Assembly (NCBI RefSeq): GCF_900105805.1
Contig: NZ_LT629788.1
Span: forward strand, 1-64,000
Source of the DNA: Pseudomonas moraviensis
GTDB lineage: Bacteria > Pseudomonadota > Gammaproteobacteria > Pseudomonadales > Pseudomonadaceae
Reading direction: 5' to 3'
Length of the DNA stretch: 64,000 nt
The notes under the pieces are model-generated. The model searched no databases. It was not told the DNA's origin and was given only the letters and a program-made list of their open reading frames with translations. Position 1 is the stretch's first letter, and every line of letters starts with the position of its first letter. Positions 42,595 to 51,151 of this stretch are shown in pieces. The position numbers and the translations under genes are program-made.

Positions 42595-45117
42595 CTATGG
42601 GTTGGATGTCACGGTGATCTTCCGGCTAGTGCTCCAAGGCGAACGCTTGCCGTCGATGCTCTGCCATGCCGTAATGGAAAACGGCCCGACCGGTAGGCTC
42701 CATTCACTTCGCACCGACCATTTGCCGTAGGCATCGGCGTCTGTTTCCGCCAGTACATTGTAAGGTCCATTGACCTTGGTGACCCGGATGTGGGCGCCCG
42801 GGAGAGCCGTGCCGGAGAGCATTGGATTCTGCCCGGTCTGACCGTTTTCCGTCGGTGTTTCAATGATGGGCGCAACAAGTGCATCAACAACTGTGATTTT
42901 TCGGTTGGCGCTCCATGGCGAGCGCTTGCCGTCAATGCTTTGCCATGCCGTGATGGAAAAAGGTCCGATCGGCAGGCCCCATTCACTTTGCACCGACCAT
43001 TTGCCATAGGCGTCGGCGTCTGTTTCCGCCAGTACATTGTAAGGTCCATTGACCTTGGTGACCCGGATGTGGGCGCCCGGGAGAGCCGTGCCGGAGAGCA
43101 TTGGATGCTGCCCGGTCTGACCGTTTTCCGTCGGTGTTTCAATGATGGGCGCAACAAGTGCATCAACAACTGTGATTTTTCGGTTGGCGCTCCATGGCGA
43201 GCGCTTGCCGTCGATGCTTTGCCATGCCGTGATGGAAAAAGGTCCGATCGGCAGGCCCCATTCACTTTGCACCGACCATTTGCCATAGGCGTCGGCGTCT
43301 GTTTCCGCCAGTACATTGTAAGGTCCATTGACCTTGGTGACCCGGATGTGGGCGCCCGGGAGAGCCGTGCCGGAGAGCATTGGATGCTGCCCGGTCTGAC
43401 CGTTTTCCGTCGGTGTTTCAATGATGGGCGCAACAAGTGCATCAACAACTGTGATTTTTCGGTTGGCGCTCCATGGCGAGCGCTTGCCGTCGATGCTTTG
43501 CCATGCCGTGATGGAAAAAGGTCCGATCGGCAGGCTCCATTCACTTTGCACCGACCATTTGCCATAGGCGTCGGCGTCTGTTTCCGCCAGTACATTGTAA
43601 GGGCCATTGACCTTGGTGACCCGGATGTGGGCGCCTGGGAGCGCTGTGCCCGAAATCAACGGGTTGAGACCAGCCTCGCTGTTCTCAACGGGAGTCGAAA
43701 TAATGGGAGGTTGCAAGTCCACGAGTTCGGTAACTTTGAATGAACGTGGTTCGGAAGCCACCGAAGCTTCATCGCCAAAGTATTGCCGAAGCACGATGGT
43801 TTTTTGCCCCGCCTGCATTCTGGCAGGATGAATGATCGACCATTTGCCTTGTGTGTCTGCGACGTCCGTTGCAAAGAAGTTCTCTGGATTTGCAGCTTCT
43901 GCGATCTTTATGGTTGCTCCGGGGCGTGCTGTTCCGCTGAATACAGGTCTGGGCGTCGTCTGGTCATTTTGCTGGGGTGTCATTAATAGTGGTGGCGGGA
44001 CAGCTGTCGTGCAATCCGGTAGACCCTGCCCGTTGAATGCAACCACAACTGATGCCCCGCTTTTATCGGTGGCACAGACCTTGATTTTTACTTTTGCCGT
44101 CGCGTCTTCTAGGGTACGCCCTGCCTGCAACGTCGGATCCGCTGCCGTGGCAGTCTCCGGCGTAGCATCCAATTGGACGTTGCGCACGGTTCCGTTCAAT
44201 GACGAATATCTGATCCAGACGCCAGTGACGCGATTATCGGTGGGAGAGAATTCATCGAATGGCGTGGGCTGGCGGTACTCAAGTGCGATCAACCGTGGTT
44301 CTGTCGGCCGATTGATCAAATAGAGTTGAGGTCCTTCCTTTCCCAGTACGCCCAGCCGATAAAATCCTGTCTTGCTGATCGCCGAAGCTTGTGAGTCGTC
44401 CAGCCAGCCGGAAAACCAACGGTTGATGGCCGGGTAGAGTGTTCCGCCGCCCGATACTGAGTCGCCCGTATCACCATAACTGATATAGCTACATGCTTCT
44501 GGTGCCTTGACAATTGCGTTGCTTACCGGACATTTGGTAAACGAGCCGCCATGCGGGTAACCTAGGTTATGACCGAATTCGTGTTTCCAGACATGCGGAG
44601 AGCCTGGCATTCCTTTTACCCAGATCCAATTTCCCGGCATCGTAGCGATCGCACCGCCGCCACAGGGCACCGCCACAAGCAGGTAATGATAAGCGGCGGG
44701 ATCAATGTTCTGGGCAACAGCGGCCTGGCGCGCTGCTTCAAGACTACCTGAGGCGCTGCACCTCTCTGGCTTTTTACCAAAATCTGCCGCGATCTGTGTG
44801 CCCTCCAGTTTCAATCTGTTGCCGGACGCGGCCGAGACGTATGAACTCAGCGAGTTCCAGTGTGCTGAAAAGGTCTGTTCGGCAATTTTTCCAGCGTCTA
44901 GGCCAGGTTCCCCAGACCAATGACCGATCACCAGGAGTCCCTTTCGAATACCCGTAATTGGACGTTTTTTTACGGGTATTAGTGCTTCAGGATCACTGCT
45001 GATGATCATGTCATCAGGAACGTACAAAGGCTCAGGCGGGATCGCCGGATTACTCCAACTGATGACTGAATAGAGCAGCGTTGAAAACAATCCGACAGCG
45101 ATGATTGATCGCTTCAT
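42595..45117 (-). CDS. Secreted metallopeptidase with tandem Ig-like repeats
   Basis: 840 residues with a signal peptide (MKRSIIAVGLFSTLLYSVIS). The catalytic zinc site is HEFGHNLGYPH at 179-189, the HExxHxxGxxH form of metzincins, closest in my view to gametolysin-like (M11) peptidases; this family placement is inferred. A linker domain runs to ~370. Then come five Ig-like units: one divergent (~372-466) and four nearly identical 93-residue units to the C-terminus, each with SGTALPGAHIRVTKVNG and GPFSITAWQSIDGKRSPW. Such repeats are usually binding or spacing modules on exported proteins. AAGGTAG precedes the start. It is flanked by conserved genes and has the look of an accessory insertion. 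Confidence 0.85.
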   Translation of the reverse strand: MKRSIIAVGLFSTLLYSVISWSNPAIPPEPLYVPDDMIISSDPEALIPVKKRPITGIRKGLLVIGHWSGEPGLDAGKIAEQTFSAHWNSLSSYVSAASGNRLKLEGTQIAADFGKKPERCSASGSLEAARQAAVAQNIDPAAYHYLLVAVPCGGGAIATMPGNWIWVKGMPGSPHVWKHEFGHNLGYPHGGSFTKCPVSNAIVKAPEACSYISYGDTGDSVSGGGTLYPAINRWFSGWLDDSQASAISKTGFYRLGVLGKEGPQLYLINRPTEPRLIALEYRQPTPFDEFSPTDNRVTGVWIRYSSLNGTVRNVQLDATPETATAADPTLQAGRTLEDATAKVKIKVCATDKSGASVVVAFNGQGLPDCTTAVPPPLLMTPQQNDQTTPRPVFSGTARPGATIKIAEAANPENFFATDVADTQGKWSIIHPARMQAGQKTIVLRQYFGDEASVASEPRSFKVTELVDLQPPIISTPVENSEAGLNPLISGTALPGAHIRVTKVNGPYNVLAETDADAYGKWSVQSEWSLPIGPFSITAWQSIDGKRSPWSANRKITVVDALVAPIIETPTENGQTGQHPMLSGTALPGAHIRVTKVNGPYNVLAETDADAYGKWSVQSEWGLPIGPFSITAWQSIDGKRSPWSANRKITVVDALVAPIIETPTENGQTGQHPMLSGTALPGAHIRVTKVNGPYNVLAETDADAYGKWSVQSEWGLPIGPFSITAWQSIDGKRSPWSANRKITVVDALVAPIIETPTENGQTGQNPMLSGTALPGAHIRVTKVNGPYNVLAETDADAYGKWSVRSEWSLPVGPFSITAWQSIDGKRSPWSTSRKITVTSNP
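42598..43713. repeat. Four tandem 279-bp repeats inside the metallopeptidase gene
   Basis: Anchor sequence GACCCGGATGTGGGCGCC recurs at 42781, 43060, 43339 and 43618, exactly 279 bases apart, equal to 93 codons. The two central units differ by very few bases over their length (for example CCGTCAATG versus CCGTCGATG); the outer units carry more changes. This implies recent tandem duplication or ongoing gene conversion. Confidence 0.95.
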
Positions 45118-45171
45118 GGTGGCTACCTTGGCAGGTGGTTGACAAGTGATAGCCTGTTACGGGTACAGATT

Positions 45172-45203
45172 CCCGTCTACTGTCATAGTTGACAGTAGAC
45201 GGG
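45172..45203. promoter_or_regulatory. Perfect inverted repeat upstream of the metallopeptidase gene
   Basis: Arms CCCGTCTACTGTCA and TGACAGTAGACGGG pair perfectly around TAGT. The element lies 55-86 bases upstream of the start codon and has no T run after it, so it is more likely an operator or a 5' leader hairpin than a terminator. Confidence 0.7.
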
Positions 45204-45263
45204 GCGGTATGCAGCCGAAGATCATTGAAGGTGTGTCCGTATTTTCCATCCCCCCACATAAAG

Positions 45264-45297
45264 AAGCCCCGCCTGAAACAAATCAGGCGGGGCTTTT
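45264..45297 (-). terminator. Rho-independent terminator of lptF
   Basis: Stem AAGCCCCGCCTGA / TCAGGCGGGGCTT; read on the minus strand it ends in CTTCTTT, 18 bases after the lptF stop codon. Confidence 0.85.
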
Positions 45298-45314
45298 GCG
45301 TTACGACGTGAAGC

Positions 45315-46103
45315 TTAGTTCGAGCTCACCGAAGAACGCGGTGCTACCGGCTGGTTGTCGTTGGAGATGGTCACTTCCACACGACGGTTCATCGCACGGC
45401 CCGAGACGCTGCCGTTATCTGCTACCGGGTATTCCTTGCCATAACCCTGAGTGACAATACGCGCTGGATCAACGCCCATTTTCACCAGCGCTGTGCGCAC
45501 GGAGTTGGCGCGGCGCTCGGACAGCGACTGGTTGTAGTTCGCGGCGCCAGTGCTGTCGGTGTAACCCTCGACGATCACTTTGCGATCCGGGTTTTCCTGG
45601 AGGAACTGTGCCAGTTTGTTGATGTTCACCAAACCGCTGGACTTCAGATCAGCCTTGTTGGTGGCGAACAGCACGTCACCGAAAGTCACCAGCGTCCCGC
45701 GATCGGTCTGCTTGGCGTTGAGGCTGTCCTGCAGCTGTTTGATCTGCTGGTCACGGGCATCAAGACGAGCCTGAGCGCGCTGTGCAGCGGCGTTTTTCAG
45801 GTTGTTTTCGGCGGTGCGCAGGGCGATGGTCTGCTTGGCCACTTCGACGCGCTGGTTGGTCAGGTAGGCCAGTTGGTCAACCTTGGCCGCGTCTTCTTTA
45901 TCCAGATAAGCCTTGTCGGCCTTGTCCAGGTAGTCGCTGGCGTCTTTGGTTTCCAGTGCCGCGACTTTGCTTGCCTGTGGGTTGGCCTGCAGGCCGGCGT
46001 AGTTGGTGCGCGCCTGTTCCAGGTTCGGGTTAGGCGGGGTGGAGCAGGCAGCCAGTGCAACGCTTGCGGCCAGAAGAGCGGGAATCATCAGTTGCTTACG
46101 CAT
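45315..46103 (-). CDS. lptF: LptF-like OmpA-family outer-membrane lipoprotein
   Basis: 262 residues. The lipobox gives Cys20 (ASVALAAC), followed by a DUF4398 helical region (~25-130, rich in Ala, Lys, Gln, coiled-coil-like) and a C-terminal OmpA peptidoglycan-binding domain (~135-250) with TFGDVLFATNKADLKSSG and the GYTDSTGAANYNQSLSERRANSVR motif. It tethers the outer membrane to the cell wall. P. aeruginosa LptF (PA3692) has the same size, layout and DUF4398 neighbour and is under AlgU control. An AlgU-like promoter lies upstream of the neighbouring gene. Confidence 0.9.
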   Translation of the reverse strand: MRKQLMIPALLAASVALAACSTPPNPNLEQARTNYAGLQANPQASKVAALETKDASDYLDKADKAYLDKEDAAKVDQLAYLTNQRVEVAKQTIALRTAENNLKNAAAQRAQARLDARDQQIKQLQDSLNAKQTDRGTLVTFGDVLFATNKADLKSSGLVNINKLAQFLQENPDRKVIVEGYTDSTGAANYNQSLSERRANSVRTALVKMGVDPARIVTQGYGKEYPVADNGSVSGRAMNRRVEVTISNDNQPVAPRSSVSSN

Positions 46104-46158
46104 AATTTGTCGTCCTTTCTATCGGTAAGAGTTTCAGCTTTGCGGTCGGGATGCGCGC

Positions 46159-46563
46159 TTACTGCACAGTGCGCTGGCTTTCCTGACGCAGTTCCTGAAC
46201 ACCTTTCTGGGAATCCTTCACAGCCTGTTCGGCCTTGGCGGCCTGAGCCTTGCGTTCAGCGACGCGAGCGTCCCATTCAGCCTGTTCGGACAGACGACGG
46301 GCCTCGTCATACTTCTTGTCGTGCATGGCGATTTCAGCTTGTTTCAGTTTGTCCTGAGCCTGCTTCATTTCCACCGCAGCGAACTCGGTACCACCAGCGC
46401 TGACAGCGCTGTTGACGGCCGATTGGGTCACGGCGTACTGCTCGGTCGGTGGATTACCCGCGCAACCGGCCAGCACGAAGCTGGTGCCGATGGCCAGAGC
46501 GGCCAGTTTCAGACCGCGCAGGTGGGAAAACGAGGTTTGGGTTTTCATGGTCTTCAACTCCAT
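46159..46563 (-). CDS. DUF4398 lipoprotein
   Basis: 134 residues from 46563, or 129 from an in-frame ATG at 46548; both have a plausible ribosome-binding site. The signal peptide ends in LAGC (Cys34 in the longer form). The mature protein is a charged helical DUF4398 domain (FAAVEMKQAQDKLKQAEIAMHDKKYDEARRLSEQAEWDARVAERKAQ) likely to form a coiled coil in the periplasm. The related helical region of LptF next door suggests the two arose by duplication and act together at the envelope. It is the first gene of a two-gene minus-strand operon. Confidence 0.87.
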   Translation of the reverse strand: MELKTMKTQTSFSHLRGLKLAALAIGTSFVLAGCAGNPPTEQYAVTQSAVNSAVSAGGTEFAAVEMKQAQDKLKQAEIAMHDKKYDEARRLSEQAEWDARVAERKAQAAKAEQAVKDSQKGVQELRQESQRTVQ

Positions 46564-46666
46564 TAGGCATCTCCTGAAAATACAACTGAATCCATCCTGG
46601 CAGAGGAGCCGAAAGCATCGCTTGTTGACGCGAATTGAAACGCTCGTTCCAGGCGTGGTTACCAGT

Positions 46667-46694
46667 TCCGACCGGCGGCATTTTTGAAAAGTTC
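46667..46694 (-). promoter_or_regulatory. AlgU (sigma-E type) promoter candidate for the DUF4398-lptF operon
   Basis: On the minus strand GAACTT (-35) is followed after 17 bases by TCGGA, against the AlgU consensus GAACTT-N16/17-TCTGA. It lies about 100 bases before the first start codon. AlgU control of lptF is established in P. aeruginosa, which supports the site. Confidence 0.55.
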
Positions 46695-46812
46695 AGAAAA
46701 GATGGCCTATCGCCAAAAATTAAATTGACCGATTGGACAAGGCTCTGGGGCGGGAACTTTGATGGTCGGAAGCGGTACGCGCGGGGTAAATATTCAGGAT
46801 GTCACCATCCAT

Positions 46813-46900
46813 TGTAGGAGTGAGCCCGCTCACGATAGCGGTGGGTCAGCCACGCATGGGGTAGCTGAAAAACGCCATCGCGAGCAGGCTCGCTCCTACA
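46813..46900. repeat. Paired REP element (TGTAGGAG variant)
   Basis: Inverted arms of the GAGTGAGCCNGCTC type, 88 bases end to end, in the 355-base gap between the DUF4398 gene and the small gene at 46919. Apart from this and the promoter above, nothing else was seen in that gap. Confidence 0.85.
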
Positions 46901-46918
46901 GTTTTGATTTGTGTCGGG

Positions 46919-47263
46919 TCAGTGCTTCTGCTTGTTCTCAGCCGACGACAAGTCATGCAGATGCCGCCGCGACAGCGCCAGAAAACGCGGGGTCGGGCCG
47001 ACATCTTCATACAACGGATCACCTTCCTCATCCGTCGCCACCACCGTCGAACCCTTCACATACGGCAGGCTCGCTTCGAACTCCTCGAGCGCGGCGCCGA
47101 TCAGTTCGCCGAGCAGTTCCTCGGGATGACGCTTGGGGTACATTTCGGCAATCGCCGCCAGGCGAGCAGCGGATTCCACATCCAGGTGAATCGTGTAGCC
47201 AGTGTCGGTCAGGCGACCTTTGGCGTTTTCTTCCCAATGCTGGGCGAGTTCACGAATTTTCAT
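46919..47263 (-). CDS. Conserved hypothetical protein
   Basis: 114 residues from 47263 (MKIRELAQHWEENAKG), where GAGG precedes the ATG; the longer frame to 47434 is not supported. The protein is cytoplasmic and acidic: TDTGYTIHLDVESAARLAAIAEMYPKRHPEELLGELIGAALEEFEASLPYV, then VVATDEEGDPLYEDVGPTPRFLALSRRH. The middle helix pair resembles a ribbon-helix-helix style dimer, but this is only an impression. It stands next to ppc in P. aeruginosa too, as I recall (PA3688). Function unknown. Confidence 0.75.
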   Translation of the reverse strand: MKIRELAQHWEENAKGRLTDTGYTIHLDVESAARLAAIAEMYPKRHPEELLGELIGAALEEFEASLPYVKGSTVVATDEEGDPLYEDVGPTPRFLALSRRHLHDLSSAENKQKH

Positions 47264-47475
47264 GATGACCTCATTTCGCGCCTGCTGCTGGCAGGCCTGG
47301 GTGAGTGTCCGGCAGCGCCGGCGGCGGGCCTTCGTACGGCTTACTGTTGAGACTGGCTTTCGCGCGCAAGGTTTAAGTCGATTCGTCGCCTGCTTGTAAG
47401 AAGCGGCGCAGAGCGGCACTCTCTGGCAAAGCATTCATTTCTGCGCTGTCCCCGATTACCGCTGGAGAACTGCTG

Positions 47476-50106
47476 ATGACCGATATTGATGCACGCTTGC
47501 GCGAAGACGTTCACCTGCTCGGAGAGCTGTTGGGCAACACCATTCGAGACCAGTACGGCGAGGCGTTCCTCGACAAGATCGAGCAGATTCGCAAGGGCGC
47601 CAAAGCCGACCGGCGCGGCTCGATGGACGCCGAACTGAGCGCCAGCCTCAATCAATTGAGCGAAGACGAATTGCTTCCGGTCGCGCGGGCCTTCAACCAG
47701 TTTCTCAACCTGGCCAACATCGCTGAGCAGTACCAACTGATCCATCGCCGCGAGGAGTCGCAGCCGGCGCCGTTCGAGTCGCGGGTATTGCCGGAACTGC
47801 TCGCGCGCCTGCGCAGTGAAGGCCACAGCGCTGAATCTCTGGCCCGGCAACTGGCGCGGCTGGAAATCGAACTGGTACTCACCGCACACCCGACCGAAGT
47901 GGCGCGGCGCACCCTGATCCAGAAGTACGACGCGATCGCCGCGCAACTGGCCGCACAGGACCATCGCGACCTGACCAGCGCCGAGCGCGAGCAGATCCAG
48001 ACCAAACTGCAGCGGCTGATCGCCGAAGCCTGGCACACTGAGGAAATCCGCCGCACCCGACCGACCCCGGTCGATGAAGCCAAGTGGGGCTTTGCGGTGA
48101 TCGAGCACTCCTTGTGGCAGGCGATCCCCAACCATATGCGCAAGGCCGATCAGGCGCTGTTCGCTGCGACGGGCCTGCGCTTGCCGCTGGAAGCCGCGCC
48201 GATTCGCTTCGCCTCGTGGATGGGCGGCGACCGTGACGGCAACCCCAATGTCACCGCAGCAGTGACCCGAGAAGTTTTACTCCTGGCGCGCTGGATGGCC
48301 GCTGATTTGTACCTGCGCGACGTCGATCATCTCGCTGCCGAACTGTCGATGCAGCAGGCCAGCGACGCGCTGAAGGCCAAGGCAGGCGACAGCGCCGAAC
48401 CCTATCGCGCAGTGCTCAAACAATTGCGCGAACGCTTGCGAGCTACGCGCAATTGGGCGCATGCCGCGTTGACCGCGCCGACCCCGGCACCCGCCGATGT
48501 GCTGCACGACAATCGCGATCTGCTCGAACCTTTGCAGCTGTGTTTCAACTCGCTGCACGAATGCGGCATGGGCGTCATCGCCGACGGGCCGTTGCTCGAT
48601 TGCCTGCGTCGGGCGGTGACGTTCGGCCTGTTCCTGGTGCGTCTCGATGTGCGCCAGGATTCCACGCGGCACAGTTCGGCGATGACGGAAATCACCGATT
48701 ACCTCGGCCTCGGCCGCTATGAAGACTGGGACGAAGAGCAGCGCATCAACTTCCTCACCGAGGAGCTGAGCAACCGTCGTCCGCTGCTGCCGGCGCATTT
48801 CAAACCGTCGGCGGACACCGCTGAAGTGCTCAACACCTGCAAGGAAATCGCCGCCGCACCTGCTGCGTCGCTGGGCTCCTACGTGATCTCCATGGCGGGC
48901 GCCGCTTCCGATGTGCTGGCTGTACAACTGCTGCTCAAGGAATCCGGCGTGCTGCGGCCGATGCGCGTAGTGCCGCTGTTCGAAACCCTCGCCGACCTCG
49001 ATAACGCCGGGCCGGTGATGGAACGGCTGTTGCTGTTGCCGGGCTATCGCGCGCGCCTGCACGGCCCGCAGGAAGTGATGATCGGCTATTCCGATTCGGC
49101 CAAGGATGCCGGCACCACCGCTGCGGCCTGGGCGCAATATCGCGCGCAGGAGCGCCTGGTGGAAATCTGCCGCGAGCAGCAAGTCGAACTGTTGTTGTTC
49201 CACGGTCGCGGCGGCACCGTGGGCCGTGGTGGCGGCCCGGCCCACGCGGCGATTCTGTCGCAGCCGCCGGGCTCAGTGGCGGGGCGCTTCCGGACCACCG
49301 AGCAGGGCGAAATGATTCGTTTCAAATTCGGCCTGCCAGACATCGCCGAGCAAAACCTCAATCTCTATCTGGCCGCCGTGCTCGAAGCGACCTTGCTGCC
49401 ACCGCCGCCGCCGACCCCTGAATGGCGGCATCTGATGGACGAATTGGCGGCTGACGGTGTCAGCGCTTACCGCCAGGTGGTGCGGGAAAATCCGCAATTC
49501 GTCGAGTATTTCCGTCAGTCGACCCCGGAGCAGGAACTGGGACGTTTGCCTTTGGGCAGTCGTCCCGCCAAACGTCGTGCCGGCGGTATCGAAAGCCTGC
49601 GGGCGATCCCGTGGATTTTCGGCTGGACCCAAACGCGGCTGATGCTGCCGGCCTGGCTCGGTTGGGAGACGGCGCTGAGCAAGGCCCTGGAGCGCGGCGA
49701 GGGGGAGTTGCTCGGGCAGATGCGCGAGCAATGGCCGTTCTTCCGCACCCGCATCGACATGCTGGAAATGGTTCTGGCCAAAGCCGACGCGGATATTGCG
49801 CAGTCCTACGACGAGCGTCTGGTCGAAGCCGAACTGCTGCCGTTGGGCGCGCAGTTACGCGACCTATTGTCGCAGGCATGTTCGGTGGTGCTCGGTCTGA
49901 CCGGGCAGTCGCAGCTGCTGGCGCACAGCCCGGACACCCTCGAATTCATCCGCTTGCGCAACACCTACCTCGACCCGCTGCATCTATTGCAGGCGGAGTT
50001 GTTGGCGCGCTCGCGGCAGCAGGAAGTCGAGCAGGGCAGCCCGGTGGAACAGGCGCTGCTGGTGTCTGTAGCGGGGATTGCCGCCGGATTGCGCAATACC
50101 GGCTAA
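47476..50106 (+). CDS. ppc: Phosphoenolpyruvate carboxylase
   Basis: 876 residues, normal length. It fixes bicarbonate on PEP to give oxaloacetate, refilling the TCA cycle. The catalytic His138 is in VLTAHPTEV, the same number as in E. coli. Other landmarks are SWMGGDRDGNPNVT, the GYSDSAKDAG signature, the FHGRGGTVGRGGGP loop, and a C-terminus LVSVAGIAAGLRNTG. The start at 47476 gives the standard N-terminus. It is divergent from the small gene at 46919 and is probably a single-gene unit. Confidence 0.98.
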   Translation: MTDIDARLREDVHLLGELLGNTIRDQYGEAFLDKIEQIRKGAKADRRGSMDAELSASLNQLSEDELLPVARAFNQFLNLANIAEQYQLIHRREESQPAPFESRVLPELLARLRSEGHSAESLARQLARLEIELVLTAHPTEVARRTLIQKYDAIAAQLAAQDHRDLTSAEREQIQTKLQRLIAEAWHTEEIRRTRPTPVDEAKWGFAVIEHSLWQAIPNHMRKADQALFAATGLRLPLEAAPIRFASWMGGDRDGNPNVTAAVTREVLLLARWMAADLYLRDVDHLAAELSMQQASDALKAKAGDSAEPYRAVLKQLRERLRATRNWAHAALTAPTPAPADVLHDNRDLLEPLQLCFNSLHECGMGVIADGPLLDCLRRAVTFGLFLVRLDVRQDSTRHSSAMTEITDYLGLGRYEDWDEEQRINFLTEELSNRRPLLPAHFKPSADTAEVLNTCKEIAAAPAASLGSYVISMAGAASDVLAVQLLLKESGVLRPMRVVPLFETLADLDNAGPVMERLLLLPGYRARLHGPQEVMIGYSDSAKDAGTTAAAWAQYRAQERLVEICREQQVELLLFHGRGGTVGRGGGPAHAAILSQPPGSVAGRFRTTEQGEMIRFKFGLPDIAEQNLNLYLAAVLEATLLPPPPPTPEWRHLMDELAADGVSAYRQVVRENPQFVEYFRQSTPEQELGRLPLGSRPAKRRAGGIESLRAIPWIFGWTQTRLMLPAWLGWETALSKALERGEGELLGQMREQWPFFRTRIDMLEMVLAKADADIAQSYDERLVEAELLPLGAQLRDLLSQACSVVLGLTGQSQLLAHSPDTLEFIRLRNTYLDPLHLLQAELLARSRQQEVEQGSPVEQALLVSVAGIAAGLRNTG

Positions 50107-50406
50107 GGTTGCTGATCACGTCAGGCGGCATTCGCGATGAGGGTCGGATGCCGCCACGCCTGCCGTAGGAAAGTGCCGCGAGGCGACAGTTAATGTTGGG
50201 GTTGCGACTTGGGTTACCGCGTCGCGAGGTCACGGCGGGCGTCGGTTTCTCCGACTTTTGGCGTCTTGTGTGGGCGCAGCCTGCTGTGTATCTTGATCAG
50301 CCTTTGGCCGTTTGTGCGGCCACGACCCGTATTTTCAGGATCCGCCGGTTACGTGCGAATCCTTTGTTTTGTAAAGCTTTTATATAAAAAATTGAGGAGC
50401 ACATCG
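50107..50406. other. Gap between ppc and adk
   Basis: 300 bases with no credible gene. The last 60 bases are AT-rich and should hold the adk promoter and leader; TTGAGGAG supplies the ribosome-binding site. I saw no hairpin strong enough to call a ppc terminator. Confidence 0.5.
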
Positions 50407-51057
50407 ATGCGCGTCATTCTGCTGGGAGCTCCCGGGGCCGGTAAAGGTACTCAGGCAAAGTTCATCACCGAGAAATTCGGCATTCCGCAAATCTCCACCG
50501 GCGACATGCTGCGTGCTGCGGTCAAGGCTGGCACTCCCCTGGGCGTGCAGGCCAAGAGCATCATGGATGCCGGCGGCCTGGTGTCGGATGACCTGATCAT
50601 CGCGCTGGTCAAGGACCGCATCGCTCAACCTGATTGCGCCAACGGTTTCCTGTTCGACGGCTTCCCGCGCACCATTCCGCAGGCCGAAGCACTGGTCACT
50701 GCCGGTGTCGAACTGGACGCCGTGGTGGAAATCGCTGTTGAAGACGAAGAAATCGTCCAGCGCATCGCCGGTCGCCGTGTTCACGAAGCCAGCGGCCGCG
50801 TTTACCACATCGTCTACAACCCGCCGAAACTGGCTGGCAAGGACGACATCACCGGTGAAGAGCTGGTGCAGCGCAAGGACGACACCGAAGAAACCGTGCG
50901 TCATCGCCTGTCGGTCTACCATTCGCAGACCAAGCCGCTGGTGGAGTTCTACCAGAACCTGTCTGCCGCCAATGGTGGCAAGCCGAAGTACAGCCACATT
51001 CCAGGCGTGGGTTCGGTCGATGCGATCACCGCCAAGGTGCTGGCCGCGCTGAGCTGA
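50407..51057 (+). CDS. adk: Adenylate kinase
   Basis: 216 codons from the ATG at 50407 (MRVILLGAPGAGKGTQAKF), preceded by GAGGAG; an upstream in-frame extension to 50209 is not needed. It interconverts ATP and AMP with 2 ADP. The P-loop GAPGAGKGT is at ~7-15, FDGFPRTIPQA is the AMP-site signature, and the long LID domain (~120-160, GRRVHEASGRVYHIVYNPPK) lacks the four zinc cysteines, as in most Gram-negative forms. It is followed by tsaB in the same direction. Confidence 0.97.
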   Translation: MRVILLGAPGAGKGTQAKFITEKFGIPQISTGDMLRAAVKAGTPLGVQAKSIMDAGGLVSDDLIIALVKDRIAQPDCANGFLFDGFPRTIPQAEALVTAGVELDAVVEIAVEDEEIVQRIAGRRVHEASGRVYHIVYNPPKLAGKDDITGEELVQRKDDTEETVRHRLSVYHSQTKPLVEFYQNLSAANGGKPKYSHIPGVGSVDAITAKVLAALS

Positions 51058-51081
51058 AAAGTCTGACCGCAGCATCAATCC

Positions 51082-51101
51082 ACGGCCCGCTTGCGGGCCG
51101 T
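51082..51101 (+). terminator. Possible terminator after adk
   Basis: A 9-bp perfect stem ACGGCCCGC / GCGGGCCGT with a TT loop lies 24 bases after adk. The following sequence (AGTTGTTTA) is only moderately T-rich, so termination may be partial. Confidence 0.5.
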
Positions 51102-51151
51102 AGTTGTTTATACTGACGCACTTTTTTCCCACCCCTGTTTTGGAAACATCG

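Noticed and set aside
42598..43713. Possible CRISPR array or mobile repeat
   Set aside because: The 279-bp units are in frame, contiguous without spacers and encode protein repeats.
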